64,000 bases of DNA, taken from the NCBI RefSeq assembly GCF_029937855.1, contig NZ_JAPYPC010000022.1, positions 1 to 64,000 of the forward strand, given 5' to 3'. The translations under genes were made by a program, and so were the position numbers. Below the pieces are notes generated by a model. The model did no database searches, was not told the origin of the DNA, and saw nothing but the letters and a program-made list of their open reading frames with translations. Numbering within the stretch: the stretch's first letter is position 1; each line of letters opens with the position of its first letter. Below are positions 19,927 through 29,967 of the stretch, one piece after another. Source of the DNA: Christiangramia sp. GTDB taxonomy: Bacteria > Bacteroidota > Bacteroidia > Flavobacteriales > Flavobacteriaceae.

Positions 19927-21306
19927 ATGAAATTTACAAATTACTTATTGGCACTGGGACTACTATTGGGACTGTTCAGTTCCTGTGAAAAAGCAGAAGT
20001 TCCTGGCGAAATTCCGGCAGATGAAATACATTCCGCTATGCCTAAAGAAAAGCACGGAAACTTTTCAAAGGCTCCAATAGGAAGTAAAGTTATGATGCAG
20101 GCTTTTTATTGGGATGTTCCGGCCGGGGGCACCTGGTGGGAAACGATTTCCTCAAAAATTCCTTCCTGGAAGAACGCTGGAATCGATGCAATCTGGCTCC
20201 CTCCGGCATCAAAAGCACAAAACGGCCCTTTTTCTATGGGATATGATCCTTTTGATTATTATGATTTTGGAGATTATGACCAGATGGGATCTGTTGAAAC
20301 CAGGTTCGGATCCAGAAATGAATTGGAATCCCTGATTAGTACCGCGCATAATAATAATATTAGCGTCATAGCGGATATTGTATTGAATCATAATAGTGGA
20401 GGTGCACTCGAAGACAATCCATTTACCGGAACCTCGACATATACAGATTACGATCCGGCCTCCGGCCTATTTTACAGATCCGCAACAGATTTTCATCCAA
20501 ACGATTATCATAACAATGATTCAGGAGCTTTTGGTGGTTTTGCGGATTTATGTCATGACAAAGCATACGTGCAGGACTGGCTATGGAATAAAACCAATTC
20601 AGTAGCTAAGTACTATAAAAATACTATGGGATTTGACGGGTGGCGATTTGACTATGTAAAAGGCTTTGCCCCCTGGGTGGTGAATGTCTGGACTAATGAA
20701 GTTGGTGGTTTTGCCATAGGAGAATTATGGGATGGAAATGCTTCAGTTTTAGAAGCATGGGTAGATCAATCAGGTGCATCTGCATTTGACTTTGCCTGCT
20801 ATTACCGTATGAAAGATGCATTCGAAGGAAATGATCTGACAAAGCTTCAGGGGGATATGTTATGGAAAAGAAGGCCTACAAAGGCAGTAACTTTTGTAGC
20901 CAATCATGATACTGATGAAATTTACAACGGTAAATTACTCGCCTACGCCTACATACTCACTCATGAGGGTTATCCCACTGTCTTTTACAGCGATTACGAA
21001 GAATGGCTTGATAAGAATAAACTTAACAACTTAATATGGATTCATAACAATAAAGCGGGAGGCTCAACCTCAATATTGCATGCAGATCAGGATGAATATG
21101 TGGCTAGACGAAATGGTAATCCGGGTCTGATAGTTTATATAAATAATAGTAGTTCCAGGAAGGAAAGATGGGTATCTACTAATTGGAATTCTAGTAGAAT
21201 AAAAGATTTTACCGGAAATTCCGGTTGGGAACCGATAACTCAAGCTGATGGTTGGGTTAAAATAGAAGTGCCGGCTAAAAGCTATTCGATTTGGTCTACC
21301 AAATAA
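19927..21306 (+). CDS. GH13 alpha-amylase lipoprotein
   Basis: Lipobox-like SSCEKA; GH13 regions DIVLNH, GWRFDYVKG, IGELWDG, FVANHDTD. Confidence 0.93.
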   Translation: MKFTNYLLALGLLLGLFSSCEKAEVPGEIPADEIHSAMPKEKHGNFSKAPIGSKVMMQAFYWDVPAGGTWWETISSKIPSWKNAGIDAIWLPPASKAQNGPFSMGYDPFDYYDFGDYDQMGSVETRFGSRNELESLISTAHNNNISVIADIVLNHNSGGALEDNPFTGTSTYTDYDPASGLFYRSATDFHPNDYHNNDSGAFGGFADLCHDKAYVQDWLWNKTNSVAKYYKNTMGFDGWRFDYVKGFAPWVVNVWTNEVGGFAIGELWDGNASVLEAWVDQSGASAFDFACYYRMKDAFEGNDLTKLQGDMLWKRRPTKAVTFVANHDTDEIYNGKLLAYAYILTHEGYPTVFYSDYEEWLDKNKLNNLIWIHNNKAGGSTSILHADQDEYVARRNGNPGLIVYINNSSSRKERWVSTNWNSSRIKDFTGNSGWEPITQADGWVKIEVPAKSYSIWSTK

Positions 21307-21322
21307 TTTTAAATCAAAATGA

Positions 21323-21352
21323 AGAAGTGTATCCTCCTGGGGTTACACTTCT
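21323..21352 (+). terminator. Terminator after alpha-amylase
   Basis: AGAAGTGTA...TACACTTCT 9-bp stem then cttt. Confidence 0.55.
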
Positions 21353-21428
21353 CTTTACTTCATTTCCCTACATTCAAAACCAATATTACCTTAAACGCCT
21401 GGCAAGTCTATGGTACTGGGAACTAATA

Positions 21429-22229
21429 CTACAGCATTAATTTTAAATATCTATTGCCTTTTGTCTCAGTCAGCCCTATTTTTAGCTTTTCATTAGAGCC
21501 AATGGTAAATTTAGGGTAGGTTATTACAAAATGAAGCTTTTCTGCTTTATGTATTTTTTCCGGAAGCCTGTAGCTATATATTGGTTGAATTATTAATTTT
21601 TGAAATGAACTTTTCCTGTTTTTCCTTCCCTGTACTTTATAAAGCTCCACGGTATTAATTTCATAATCAATATTAGAGTTATTTTCAATAGCATATTTTA
21701 CAAAAACATGATCTCCGTAATGATTGATGGATTTCACTTCCAGTCTTAACCCATATTTTCGTTTCACCTTTATTCTTCCTATGGAAGCCTTAAGGTAATA
21801 TTTTGAGAGGTTTTTAAAATAACTTTCATTCTTTAAAGCGTAGGTAGACTTACCAAATTCTTTTTCAATGACCGTTTTCCCCTTTAAAGATTTCGGAGGA
21901 TTTATCTGCTCTTTTGCTGAAATAAAATAATTAAACCTGGAAAGTGTATCCTGATACTTCAGGATATAGGAATAGACACCGCCATCCTCTGTGCGGATTA
22001 ACAAATTACTATCCAGCCCCGGTTTGCCCTGGAGTAGGCCAAGGCTGTCTGGTGCCGCCACGTTATAGCTAAACACAAAATCCTCCGAACCTGTTACCGC
22101 CTGCTCAATTGGTGCGGGCATAATAAAGGCTACGTTCTGATTTTGATTACAATAGATAGTTGCTATTTGCTCCTGCGCAAAACTTATCGCCGTGAAGCAT
22201 AATACATATCCTAAAATAATTCTTTTCAT
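21429..22229 (-). CDS. traN: Conjugative transposon protein TraN (DUF4138)
   Basis: Signal peptide, TraN-like sequence; position at end of tra operon. Confidence 0.8.
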   Translation of the reverse strand: MKRIILGYVLCFTAISFAQEQIATIYCNQNQNVAFIMPAPIEQAVTGSEDFVFSYNVAAPDSLGLLQGKPGLDSNLLIRTEDGGVYSYILKYQDTLSRFNYFISAKEQINPPKSLKGKTVIEKEFGKSTYALKNESYFKNLSKYYLKASIGRIKVKRKYGLRLEVKSINHYGDHVFVKYAIENNSNIDYEINTVELYKVQGRKNRKSSFQKLIIQPIYSYRLPEKIHKAEKLHFVITYPKFTIGSNEKLKIGLTETKGNRYLKLML

Positions 22230-23140
22230 AATACTGGTTTTAAATAAAGTTGATACTGGTGAAGCACCTTCACCTTTACATTGCGGTTGCTACGCTGGAA
22301 AATACTCTTAAGACCGCTAACCTGTGGAACACCTGAAATATTAATATCCTGGATCAGATCATCGATCACTTCCGTGGTCGCCTGACTACGAAAACTGTTT
22401 TCGATATAGATACCTTCCTGACCATCTGAAATATCATACGCTTTTAATGCGGTTTTTAAATCTTCAGTGGGATGTATGTTTAGTAAGAGCCGGTTCGCCT
22501 TAAAACTGCAGTTCGCATATATAATGCTGTTTTTGGTTAGGGTATCTGATTCATGGATAAAATCCTCGGTAAATCGTAGCTCAAGACGTTGATCTTTTCG
22601 CACTACCTGGTTCCCATTTACTTCGGCCCGTATTAATAACTTTCCCGTTGGTGATTGTTGAACATTTTTTTGCTGAGAAGCCAAGAAAAATGAGCGGTGG
22701 CCATGACCTATACTAAATACTGGATCTTTTGGCGATATCACAACCAAGGGTGTTTTCACCGTATCCTTCTCCAGGATACTCTTAAACGATTCCAGGTGAT
22801 AATCTTCTGGCTCCGGACCACTGGCCAAAATACTATCCATTAATTTTATTTTCTCTTTCTCTTCCAGGTAAGGATCATAAAGGCCATCCTTATCGATCAA
22901 CTTTTCATCATATATACTCGGAGCGATGCCGGATCTTGTTTCTTTTAAATTATCCACCGCCTCCTTCCGGCTCTCATAATCTTTTTGACTCTCCTCCAAT
23001 AGCGGTACTTTAGGCTGCTCCAGGGTTTCGGTTTCTTCGGAATCCTCACTGAATAACATAAATCCGTAGATCCCGATAAACGTGATTATTAATAGCACCA
23101 CGATACCGAATACAAATTTTTTCTTATCTAGGTTCATCAT
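22226..23140 (-). CDS. traM: Conjugative transposon protein TraM
   Basis: N-terminal TM, Pro/Glu-rich linker; syntenic between TraK and TraN. Confidence 0.8.
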   Translation of the reverse strand: MMNLDKKKFVFGIVVLLIITFIGIYGFMLFSEDSEETETLEQPKVPLLEESQKDYESRKEAVDNLKETRSGIAPSIYDEKLIDKDGLYDPYLEEKEKIKLMDSILASGPEPEDYHLESFKSILEKDTVKTPLVVISPKDPVFSIGHGHRSFFLASQQKNVQQSPTGKLLIRAEVNGNQVVRKDQRLELRFTEDFIHESDTLTKNSIIYANCSFKANRLLLNIHPTEDLKTALKAYDISDGQEGIYIENSFRSQATTEVIDDLIQDINISGVPQVSGLKSIFQRSNRNVKVKVLHQYQLYLKPVL

Positions 23141-23741
23141 TTAATTTTTTTAAACTGTTTTCGAAATAATTAGTAATTAATAATCCATGGGGATTCCTGG
23201 GGAAATGACGATCTACCCGGATTAGTTCGCCGCTGGTAACTAATTCATACCGGTCGATAATACTGCCCCGGTTGATCTCAAAATGAACTTTTGTTTTAAA
23301 GGCATACGGAGCTTTGGTCATATCAATTTTTGAATCCAGCCTGGTAACTTTTTGCACCAGGGCATATTGCAATAGCCGGTTGTAAACGCCATCCTCCCTT
23401 TTCTGCCGATATACTTCATCTACCGACTGGTTGCCCAGCCATAAGGCTTTCTCCAGGTTGGACTCATAATTGCTGGTGTTGAGATCATAAAAATATCGGT
23501 GGAACAAATCCAGGTGAGAAAGGCTTTCCACTACCAGGTGTTCCTTTTTATCAGTTAATTTCAATGGTATAACCATTCCATTGCTATCTATCGCAAAAGC
23601 TTTATCTAGCATCTCCTGGTATACCTTTCGTACCTGGTATATGGAGATCATACTGCTGGAAAAAGCAATAATGATGACTGATAATACAATAAAGCGGTTT
23701 AACCGGAGTACGTTGTAAATATGTGTATAAGGTGTTTTCAT
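23124..23741 (-). CDS. traK: Conjugative transposon protein TraK
   Basis: Single N-terminal TM, VirB8-like size; synteny. Confidence 0.8.
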   Translation of the reverse strand: MKTPYTHIYNVLRLNRFIVLSVIIIAFSSSMISIYQVRKVYQEMLDKAFAIDSNGMVIPLKLTDKKEHLVVESLSHLDLFHRYFYDLNTSNYESNLEKALWLGNQSVDEVYRQKREDGVYNRLLQYALVQKVTRLDSKIDMTKAPYAFKTKVHFEINRGSIIDRYELVTSGELIRVDRHFPRNPHGLLITNYFENSLKKLNDEPR

Positions 23742-23788
23742 ATGTTCTAATCGTTAGGTTTATTAAATTTTAAATATCCTCTCTCGGG

Positions 23789-24613
23789 TTAAGCTGTGAA
23801 TAATCGAAATGTAAAATTGATCGCTCTATGGTATAATTTGAACTTGAGTAGCAAAATAAAGGCTACGGATCCCAACTGAATCACCGGGGCCAGAATACTG
23901 CCGTCCACATCCTCACCTACCAGGTTAGGCCAGAAATTAACATTTATGGCTTCATATAACTGGTTTATAAAAATATTGACTAGGAAAAATGCCGGAACGA
24001 TCATATAAACGGCAGCGTATAGCTTAAAAAACCGGTAACCCATCTCCCTGAATTTCTCAAATACGGCTAAACTAATCACCAGGGGAAACAACACCTGCAT
24101 CAGACCCAGGATGAAAAACCGTTCCGCAAGGAACAAGGGATAAATAAAAAGATCCATGATCCATAAGAACAAGCTGAGGATAAAGGCAATCATCTTCATC
24201 GGGTAAAATGGGGTGACCAGATACTCATACAACATAGCCAGAGCTTTGCTCCCGGCTTCAATCAGGCTGATATCCTTTTCGACTTCCATATCTTGTAGCT
24301 GTAAAGGAACCAGGGCTGGTGCAGTATTACGGAACTGGTTTTCGATGCCCACCAGGATACCATCAAAAACTGCCAGTATTTCCGTAGAAAACACAACCAG
24401 CAATACCACCATAAAATTCTTTATTAGCCCTCCCGGGCTTAAGCCCCAGGTATATCCCTCACTACTTACCGCCCCCTCGTGGTATTTTTTAATAATGTTT
24501 ACCAGGAACAATAAAACTGCCAGGCCTTTCATACCCGCGATTGTGTACTGCGAGAAATCGGTTTCCTTGATCGTATTGAATACGGCATCAATATATTCCA
24601 GTCCCAGATCCAT
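23789..24613 (-). CDS. traJ: Conjugative transposon protein TraJ (VirB6-like)
   Basis: Multi-TM protein; synteny. Confidence 0.78.
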   Translation of the reverse strand: MDLGLEYIDAVFNTIKETDFSQYTIAGMKGLAVLLFLVNIIKKYHEGAVSSEGYTWGLSPGGLIKNFMVVLLVVFSTEILAVFDGILVGIENQFRNTAPALVPLQLQDMEVEKDISLIEAGSKALAMLYEYLVTPFYPMKMIAFILSLFLWIMDLFIYPLFLAERFFILGLMQVLFPLVISLAVFEKFREMGYRFFKLYAAVYMIVPAFFLVNIFINQLYEAINVNFWPNLVGEDVDGSILAPVIQLGSVAFILLLKFKLYHRAINFTFRLFTA

Positions 24614-24618
24614 TGCTC

Positions 24619-25188
24619 TTAATATTGGGTCTCACGACTGTTAATGGCCTCGGTGGCTTTGCGAAAATCAATAATGAGCTGATAGCGTCTTTTTTTGAGC
24701 TCGATCTCACTGGCCATCTCCCGAGAGCGCATACGCTGCGCCTCTAGAATTTCCAGGCGTTCAGCATCGGTCATATTCAGGTAATTATTGGTGAGTAGCT
24801 CTTGCATAAAGCCTAGATCTTCCAGGGCACGAGCTACAAGACTGTTGAAAGAGTCACTTATCCGATCCACTTCATCTGGACGGATATAGGGAGAATTAAG
24901 AATATCTCGCAGATCATTCTCCACTGTTTCATAGAGTCGTTGATTATTTTCAATGATTTCCCGTACGGCTTTTAACTGCTTGATGATAGAACTAACCTTT
25001 TCGATCCGTTCTTTTTGTTCTTTTAAAAAATTTGCCGCTTTTAAAAGTTGAGAGGTCTGTTTGGCCGATTCGATCAATTGCTGACCAAGAGCCAGGAAAT
25101 TGGTATTGTCGTATACCGGCATTCCCTGTGCTTTCAAATTGGTAGTACCTGCCATTGCAAGTGCCACCACGAGTATTAGTTTTTTCAT
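24619..25188 (-). CDS. traI: TraI-like conjugal transfer protein (VirB5-like)
   Basis: Signal peptide plus coiled-coil protein located between TraG and TraJ. Confidence 0.65.
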   Translation of the reverse strand: MKKLILVVALAMAGTTNLKAQGMPVYDNTNFLALGQQLIESAKQTSQLLKAANFLKEQKERIEKVSSIIKQLKAVREIIENNQRLYETVENDLRDILNSPYIRPDEVDRISDSFNSLVARALEDLGFMQELLTNNYLNMTDAERLEILEAQRMRSREMASEIELKKRRYQLIIDFRKATEAINSRETQY

Positions 25189-27593
25189 GATTTATTGTTT
25201 ATAAAATGAGTAATTGCTTTTTCCATGGACTTATGCTGTTCATAGAGCGCCATGAGAGTGTCACTTTCTTTTCCGTCGGTGAGATAAGCGGCGTAAACTT
25301 CCGGGGATACCTCTAACCTAAAAATGTTGCTTTCTCTGCCGATCTTGATAAACATCTCTGTATATTTCCGCTCTCCTTTTAGATTATTACGAATAGAATT
25401 CAATTGGTTAAGATCATGGGCTGACAGGTTTAACCGGCGGTGTAATGCGCCATAACCTTTTTCATTATGCAGGCTATAGATCACCTGAGTGTTTTCCAGA
25501 ATACTGGCAGCCGTAGAATTATCGGGGAGCTGGTTGATGGATTGTAATATGATGCCGATAGCACCATTTTGTTTTCGGATGGCCTGGTAATAAAACTCTA
25601 CACTCTCCAATACATTCTCAAACTTCAGTTGTTTGGCGAATTCATCGAACAGTATAATGCCCCGCTCCGATCTGTTCTTCCAGATCGTACGTTGAATGGC
25701 AGATTTAATAAGCTTAAGCATAACCGAAAGGATTTCCTTATTATCCTTTACCTCGTCCAACTCGAAGATGATCATTCGTTTGTCCTCCAGTCTATAGGTC
25801 TGGTCTTCCTTGTTTTCAAAAAGGAAACTGTAAATTCCACCAGCCCGATACTCGGACATGATATGCAGGAAATGACCCGGATCGAAATATTCTTTTGCAA
25901 TTGCCAGAGCGTCGGTAAGGTACTCCTGTAATCCTTCTACATATTGGCAAAAGCTTTCCAGGCAATGGGGCCGTTTTTCATCCTGGTAGTAACTGAAAAT
26001 TATTTTTTTCAGGGCAACCTGCCGCTCCCTGGCGACCTGGAGGCCCGAAGAAGAGAGCTCCAGTAGAAACCCGGTTAGGTCCTCCACCTGCTGCGGGCCC
26101 AGGTCATCTGGATGTTGAATATAAAATGGATTAATACCTAAACTTTTGCCCGGCTCATAGCGTAAGATGACATGCTTATCCGGGTAAAGTTTAGCAAATT
26201 TGGAATAGGAACCTCCAAGGTCAATGATGACCAGTCTGGTTCCTTCTTCAAAAAACTGGCGAAGGATATTATTGGCCAAAAAAGATTTTCCTTCCCCGGT
26301 GGGTGCAAAAATTGCAAAATTACGTGCCTTTATCCTTTTCTTCCCCTCATCCCATACATCCTTCTTCACCGGAATATTGAAAAGCCGGTCATTAAAAAGG
26401 ATGCCCTCGCTATCGGAGCGATAACTCGTATTGTTGATCCACAGGCAAAGGGCGTGTTTAAGATCGGTGACATACAGATCGTCCTCAGGGAATTCTGTGG
26501 AAAAACCGAAAAAGCCCGATAGGAAATACCTGTGCAGGGAAGATCCTGCTGGTTGGTAAGGGATGATATCCAGTTCTTTTAATGCGCCCTTTATACTGCT
26601 CAGTGTATTGGATAATTTGTACTGATCCTGCCCCCAACACAACACACTGGTCTGTCCTCTGATGATCCGGGCCTGGTCATCACGACTCACCGTGTCCAGG
26701 ATAGCTTCGATCTTCTCCAGGATGATCTTATTCTGGGTCCCGAAGTTGATACTCTTTAGCAGTTCTTCCCGCTTTTTATTAAGGGTTCCCAGCCATCGGT
26801 TTCGATCATCAAGATAGATCAGTTGATTCACCACATGATCGGTTTGTAGATCCAGCCCTACTCCATCGATAAAACCCTGATGGAAACTGATATCATCGGA
26901 AGTGAACCTTGGGTTAATTTTACTGGTATATACGCTATCACCAAAGCACAATTCATTGTTAATGGATAGGATCCCATATAATTTATCGCCAATGGAAAGA
27001 TCCTTTCCATTCATAATCACGTCGGTATCCGATCCCTCGTTAAACCCATTGAAATAAGCATTGGTAAGACATGTTACCTCAGAATTATTTAATGGCTGCA
27101 ACCGGAAATTTCCAGAGTTTCCCAAAAAATTTACCGCATCCTTTACCCCCTGCTCAAAAACACCGGCGGCATGATTCAGCTGCCTGGGTATATTTTTAGG
27201 AACACCGGTGAATGGATTTCCAGCAGAAGCCTTATTAAAATTTTTATTTTTTGGCCAGCTGAAAAACAGGTAGGATTCATGAGAAAGCATTTCCCTCCCT
27301 TCAAAATAGGTTTTGGTAGATCTAGCCAGGAAGGTTTCGCTAGGCAAGTCCTTGGCATTGTAACCTCCCTTTCGATAAATATCCTGCTTATGCACTACAG
27401 TACCCGCAGGTAATGTCTTCAATGCCTGAAACCAGGTAGCATGGAGCTTTTCAAAATCCTTTTCAGATAAGGAATAAATCTCAGGAAGCTCCAGCCGATA
27501 AGCCATGCAAATATTTCCATTAGCCAAAAAGACCAGGTTTCCTTCCTGGTGAATTATTGGATATTTTGTGCGTAGATTAATCTTTGTAGCCAT
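25185..27593 (-). CDS. traG: Conjugation ATPase TraG (VirB4-like)
   Basis: Walker A APTGEGKSFLANNIL; Walker B-like GIILFDEFAK; 802 aa. Confidence 0.92.
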   Translation of the reverse strand: MATKINLRTKYPIIHQEGNLVFLANGNICMAYRLELPEIYSLSEKDFEKLHATWFQALKTLPAGTVVHKQDIYRKGGYNAKDLPSETFLARSTKTYFEGREMLSHESYLFFSWPKNKNFNKASAGNPFTGVPKNIPRQLNHAAGVFEQGVKDAVNFLGNSGNFRLQPLNNSEVTCLTNAYFNGFNEGSDTDVIMNGKDLSIGDKLYGILSINNELCFGDSVYTSKINPRFTSDDISFHQGFIDGVGLDLQTDHVVNQLIYLDDRNRWLGTLNKKREELLKSINFGTQNKIILEKIEAILDTVSRDDQARIIRGQTSVLCWGQDQYKLSNTLSSIKGALKELDIIPYQPAGSSLHRYFLSGFFGFSTEFPEDDLYVTDLKHALCLWINNTSYRSDSEGILFNDRLFNIPVKKDVWDEGKKRIKARNFAIFAPTGEGKSFLANNILRQFFEEGTRLVIIDLGGSYSKFAKLYPDKHVILRYEPGKSLGINPFYIQHPDDLGPQQVEDLTGFLLELSSSGLQVARERQVALKKIIFSYYQDEKRPHCLESFCQYVEGLQEYLTDALAIAKEYFDPGHFLHIMSEYRAGGIYSFLFENKEDQTYRLEDKRMIIFELDEVKDNKEILSVMLKLIKSAIQRTIWKNRSERGIILFDEFAKQLKFENVLESVEFYYQAIRKQNGAIGIILQSINQLPDNSTAASILENTQVIYSLHNEKGYGALHRRLNLSAHDLNQLNSIRNNLKGERKYTEMFIKIGRESNIFRLEVSPEVYAAYLTDGKESDTLMALYEQHKSMEKAITHFINNKS

Positions 27594-27855
27594 CGATACC
27601 TAATTGTTTATTGGAGAGTAATTCAATTCTTGAACTTACCGTGGAGAATAAAACCCTGGTCTTTGCTCGGAGCAGGAAAATATAAAGCCCCATGTTCCAA
27701 CCGATAAGCAGAATGATCATGACCAGGTTAAATGAAAAGATGATCAGCAGTAGAGAGGCGATCACAGAGGTCATCTGGACTGCAAAACTCCCTACGGCTA
27801 ATCCAAAGATCAATGCCTTTTTTCGAATATCGCGATATATAGTAAAGCGCTTCAT
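27577..27855 (-). CDS. traF: TraF (DUF4133-like) small membrane protein
   Basis: Two TM segments; synteny between TraE and TraG. Confidence 0.78.
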   Translation of the reverse strand: MKRFTIYRDIRKKALIFGLAVGSFAVQMTSVIASLLLIIFSFNLVMIILLIGWNMGLYIFLLRAKTRVLFSTVSSRIELLSNKQLGIDGYKD

Positions 27856-28142
27856 TAGACAACAATCCCCATTAAATAAGTGAATATCCCAACCACTGCA
27901 CCGGCGATAAGTACAAAGACCAGCACCCGGGTGATCCCTTTTTTCAGATCAGCATTCTCTCCAAAAAAATGACCGGCATTAAATAGGAAACCGATTAAAA
28001 AGATAACCCCCAGAATGATCGGAAAAACCGACCTTATGGTATCAGAAATATCTGCTACTGATTGTTCTATCCCGCCTATCTGTGCGAAGAGCGGGAAGAA
28101 CGTAAGGGACAAAAAAAGACTCAGGTAGTGTTTGTTTTTCAT
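27855..28142 (-). CDS. traE: TraE (DUF4134, VirB2-like pilin-type)
   Basis: Signal peptide, two TM segments; first gene of tra operon. Confidence 0.8.
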   Translation of the reverse strand: MKNKHYLSLFLSLTFFPLFAQIGGIEQSVADISDTIRSVFPIILGVIFLIGFLFNAGHFFGENADLKKGITRVLVFVLIAGAVVGIFTYLMGIVV

Positions 28143-28581
28143 GGCTGACGGTTTTTGATTAAAAAGTTTTTCTAATCTATAACCGACTAACCAACAAACA
28201 CTTAAAACATATTACTATTAACAGGAGGCAAGCTTTACTTTTATGGAGTCTACATTAAAACTTTAAATAATTTGCGAATTGAAAAATCAAAAATCACCAA
28301 TTCATAGCAATTGGATTTATTTGGATTTGTTTCAGGTATTCAGTGGGAAATGTAGTAACAGAAAGTCTATAAATGGACAAAGGGAACAACAATGATCGCA
28401 TTGAAGTTCCCTTTGATTATCATAATTTCTGACTAGCATTACCTACTCAGTCAACGGGTATATTCTCAGCTCAACTAAATGAAGCACCCCGTATATGATG
28501 TTATAAATATAAATAAGATTTAGATAAAAAAGGGGTTTGAATTGAGCTTTATAAATAGTTTAACCATAGCGTTAAAACTAT

Positions 28582-29967
28582 TTAAAAGTTTAAGCTAATT
28601 GTTGCTCCCCCATCCAAATTATTGTTGGCTTGAATCTTTCCTCCATGTAATGTCATAATTTGTTTGGATAAGCTCAAGCCTATTCCACTTCCCTCCTTTT
28701 TTGTAGTAAAAAACGGCACAAAAGCTGCCTCTTTTATTTCTTCAGAAATACCGATGCCATTATCTTTAACTCTAATAAATAAACGACCATCCATTTTCTT
28801 TCCGGCAGAAACCTGCACTTCAGGATGCTTTTGTTCGATACTCGCTTCTATGCCATTTAATATTAGATTAATAAGCACCTGCTCCATAAGATAAGAATCC
28901 ATCTCAATTTCCAGTCCTTCATCTAAAAGATGGAAGGATAATTTGGCATTCGTATTCTTAAGCTGACTTTGCATTAAATGCTTCAGATCATTAAATAATT
29001 CCTTAAGCTTAACCGTCTCTAAATTAAGACTTGTTACTTTATTAAGACTCCGATAGGTTTTGGCAAATTTCAATAAACCTTCACTTCGTTTTTCAATACT
29101 GGAGAGTCCGGCATTAAGATCATCTACATCCAGCTTATTTATAGAAGGTTTTTCACGATGCATTTGTACCTGTAACTTAAGTGTATTGGCAAGCGAAGAA
29201 ATTGGCGCTATTGAATTCATGATCTCATGCGTCATGACACTAAGTAATTTTTTCCAGGCTTCAGATTCTGTTTTATTCAGGGTTTCTTCAATATTATGCA
29301 CTACCACAAGCTTAAAACTTTTCTCTTCTATACTGAAAATACTATTTGAAAGCAACACCTTAATCGTTTCCCTTTTTACATTAAGATCTACTGTGGTAGG
29401 CTTGGAATAAAACTTATTAAACAAAATTTCATATACCTGCGAATTTCTGCTTGAAACAAATTGAATGTTCTTAAAAGAAGGAAAATCAAGTGTATCCTGA
29501 AAGGATTCATTAGACCATAGTACCTTTCCACTCTCCGTTTCATAGGCAAGAATTCCTATATCTACCAGTTCGAGTATTTTTTGAAGATAGAGATACTGGG
29601 TCTCTTTCTCAGAATTTATCTCTCGAACTACCTGGTTTACGGTATTGAAGCCTTCATAAAATCGTTGAATATCTTTGGTTTTGTTTGCTGTTAAATATCT
29701 CCTGGAAAAATCCCTGTATTTTACAGATTCGAAAAAATCATCAATTACTTCAAACCTTTTGCTCAGGAACCTGAAAAATTCATAAACTATAGTAATGAGC
29801 ACTAACAGAATGATGCTTGTGACTAGATACCAATTCTCAAAAACGCACCATATGCCAACACCAAGGAAAAAAACCAAGATCAAAATCCGAAGGAGGATAC
29901 CGGTATGATAGGTCTTAAAGGTCATATTTATCCAATCTCCGGTATAATGCGGCCCGGGTAATTCCAA
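28582..29967 (-). CDS. NtrY-like sensor histidine kinase
   Basis: Two TM segments, PAS, VMTHEIMNSIAPIS H-box, NLILNGIEAS, DNGIGIS, GSGIGLSLSK. Likely start at 29925 (MTFKTYH). Confidence 0.9.
   Translation of the reverse strand: MELPGPHYTGDWINMTFKTYHTGILLRILILVFFLGVGIWCVFENWYLVTSIILLVLITIVYEFFRFLSKRFEVIDDFFESVKYRDFSRRYLTANKTKDIQRFYEGFNTVNQVVREINSEKETQYLYLQKILELVDIGILAYETESGKVLWSNESFQDTLDFPSFKNIQFVSSRNSQVYEILFNKFYSKPTTVDLNVKRETIKVLLSNSIFSIEEKSFKLVVVHNIEETLNKTESEAWKKLLSVMTHEIMNSIAPISSLANTLKLQVQMHREKPSINKLDVDDLNAGLSSIEKRSEGLLKFAKTYRSLNKVTSLNLETVKLKELFNDLKHLMQSQLKNTNAKLSFHLLDEGLEIEMDSYLMEQVLINLILNGIEASIEQKHPEVQVSAGKKMDGRLFIRVKDNGIGISEEIKEAAFVPFFTTKKEGSGIGLSLSKQIMTLHGGKIQANNNLDGGATISLNF

Noticed and set aside
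24213-24644. 143-aa ORF antisense to traJ
   Set aside because: Overlaps conserved traJ fully; no family features.
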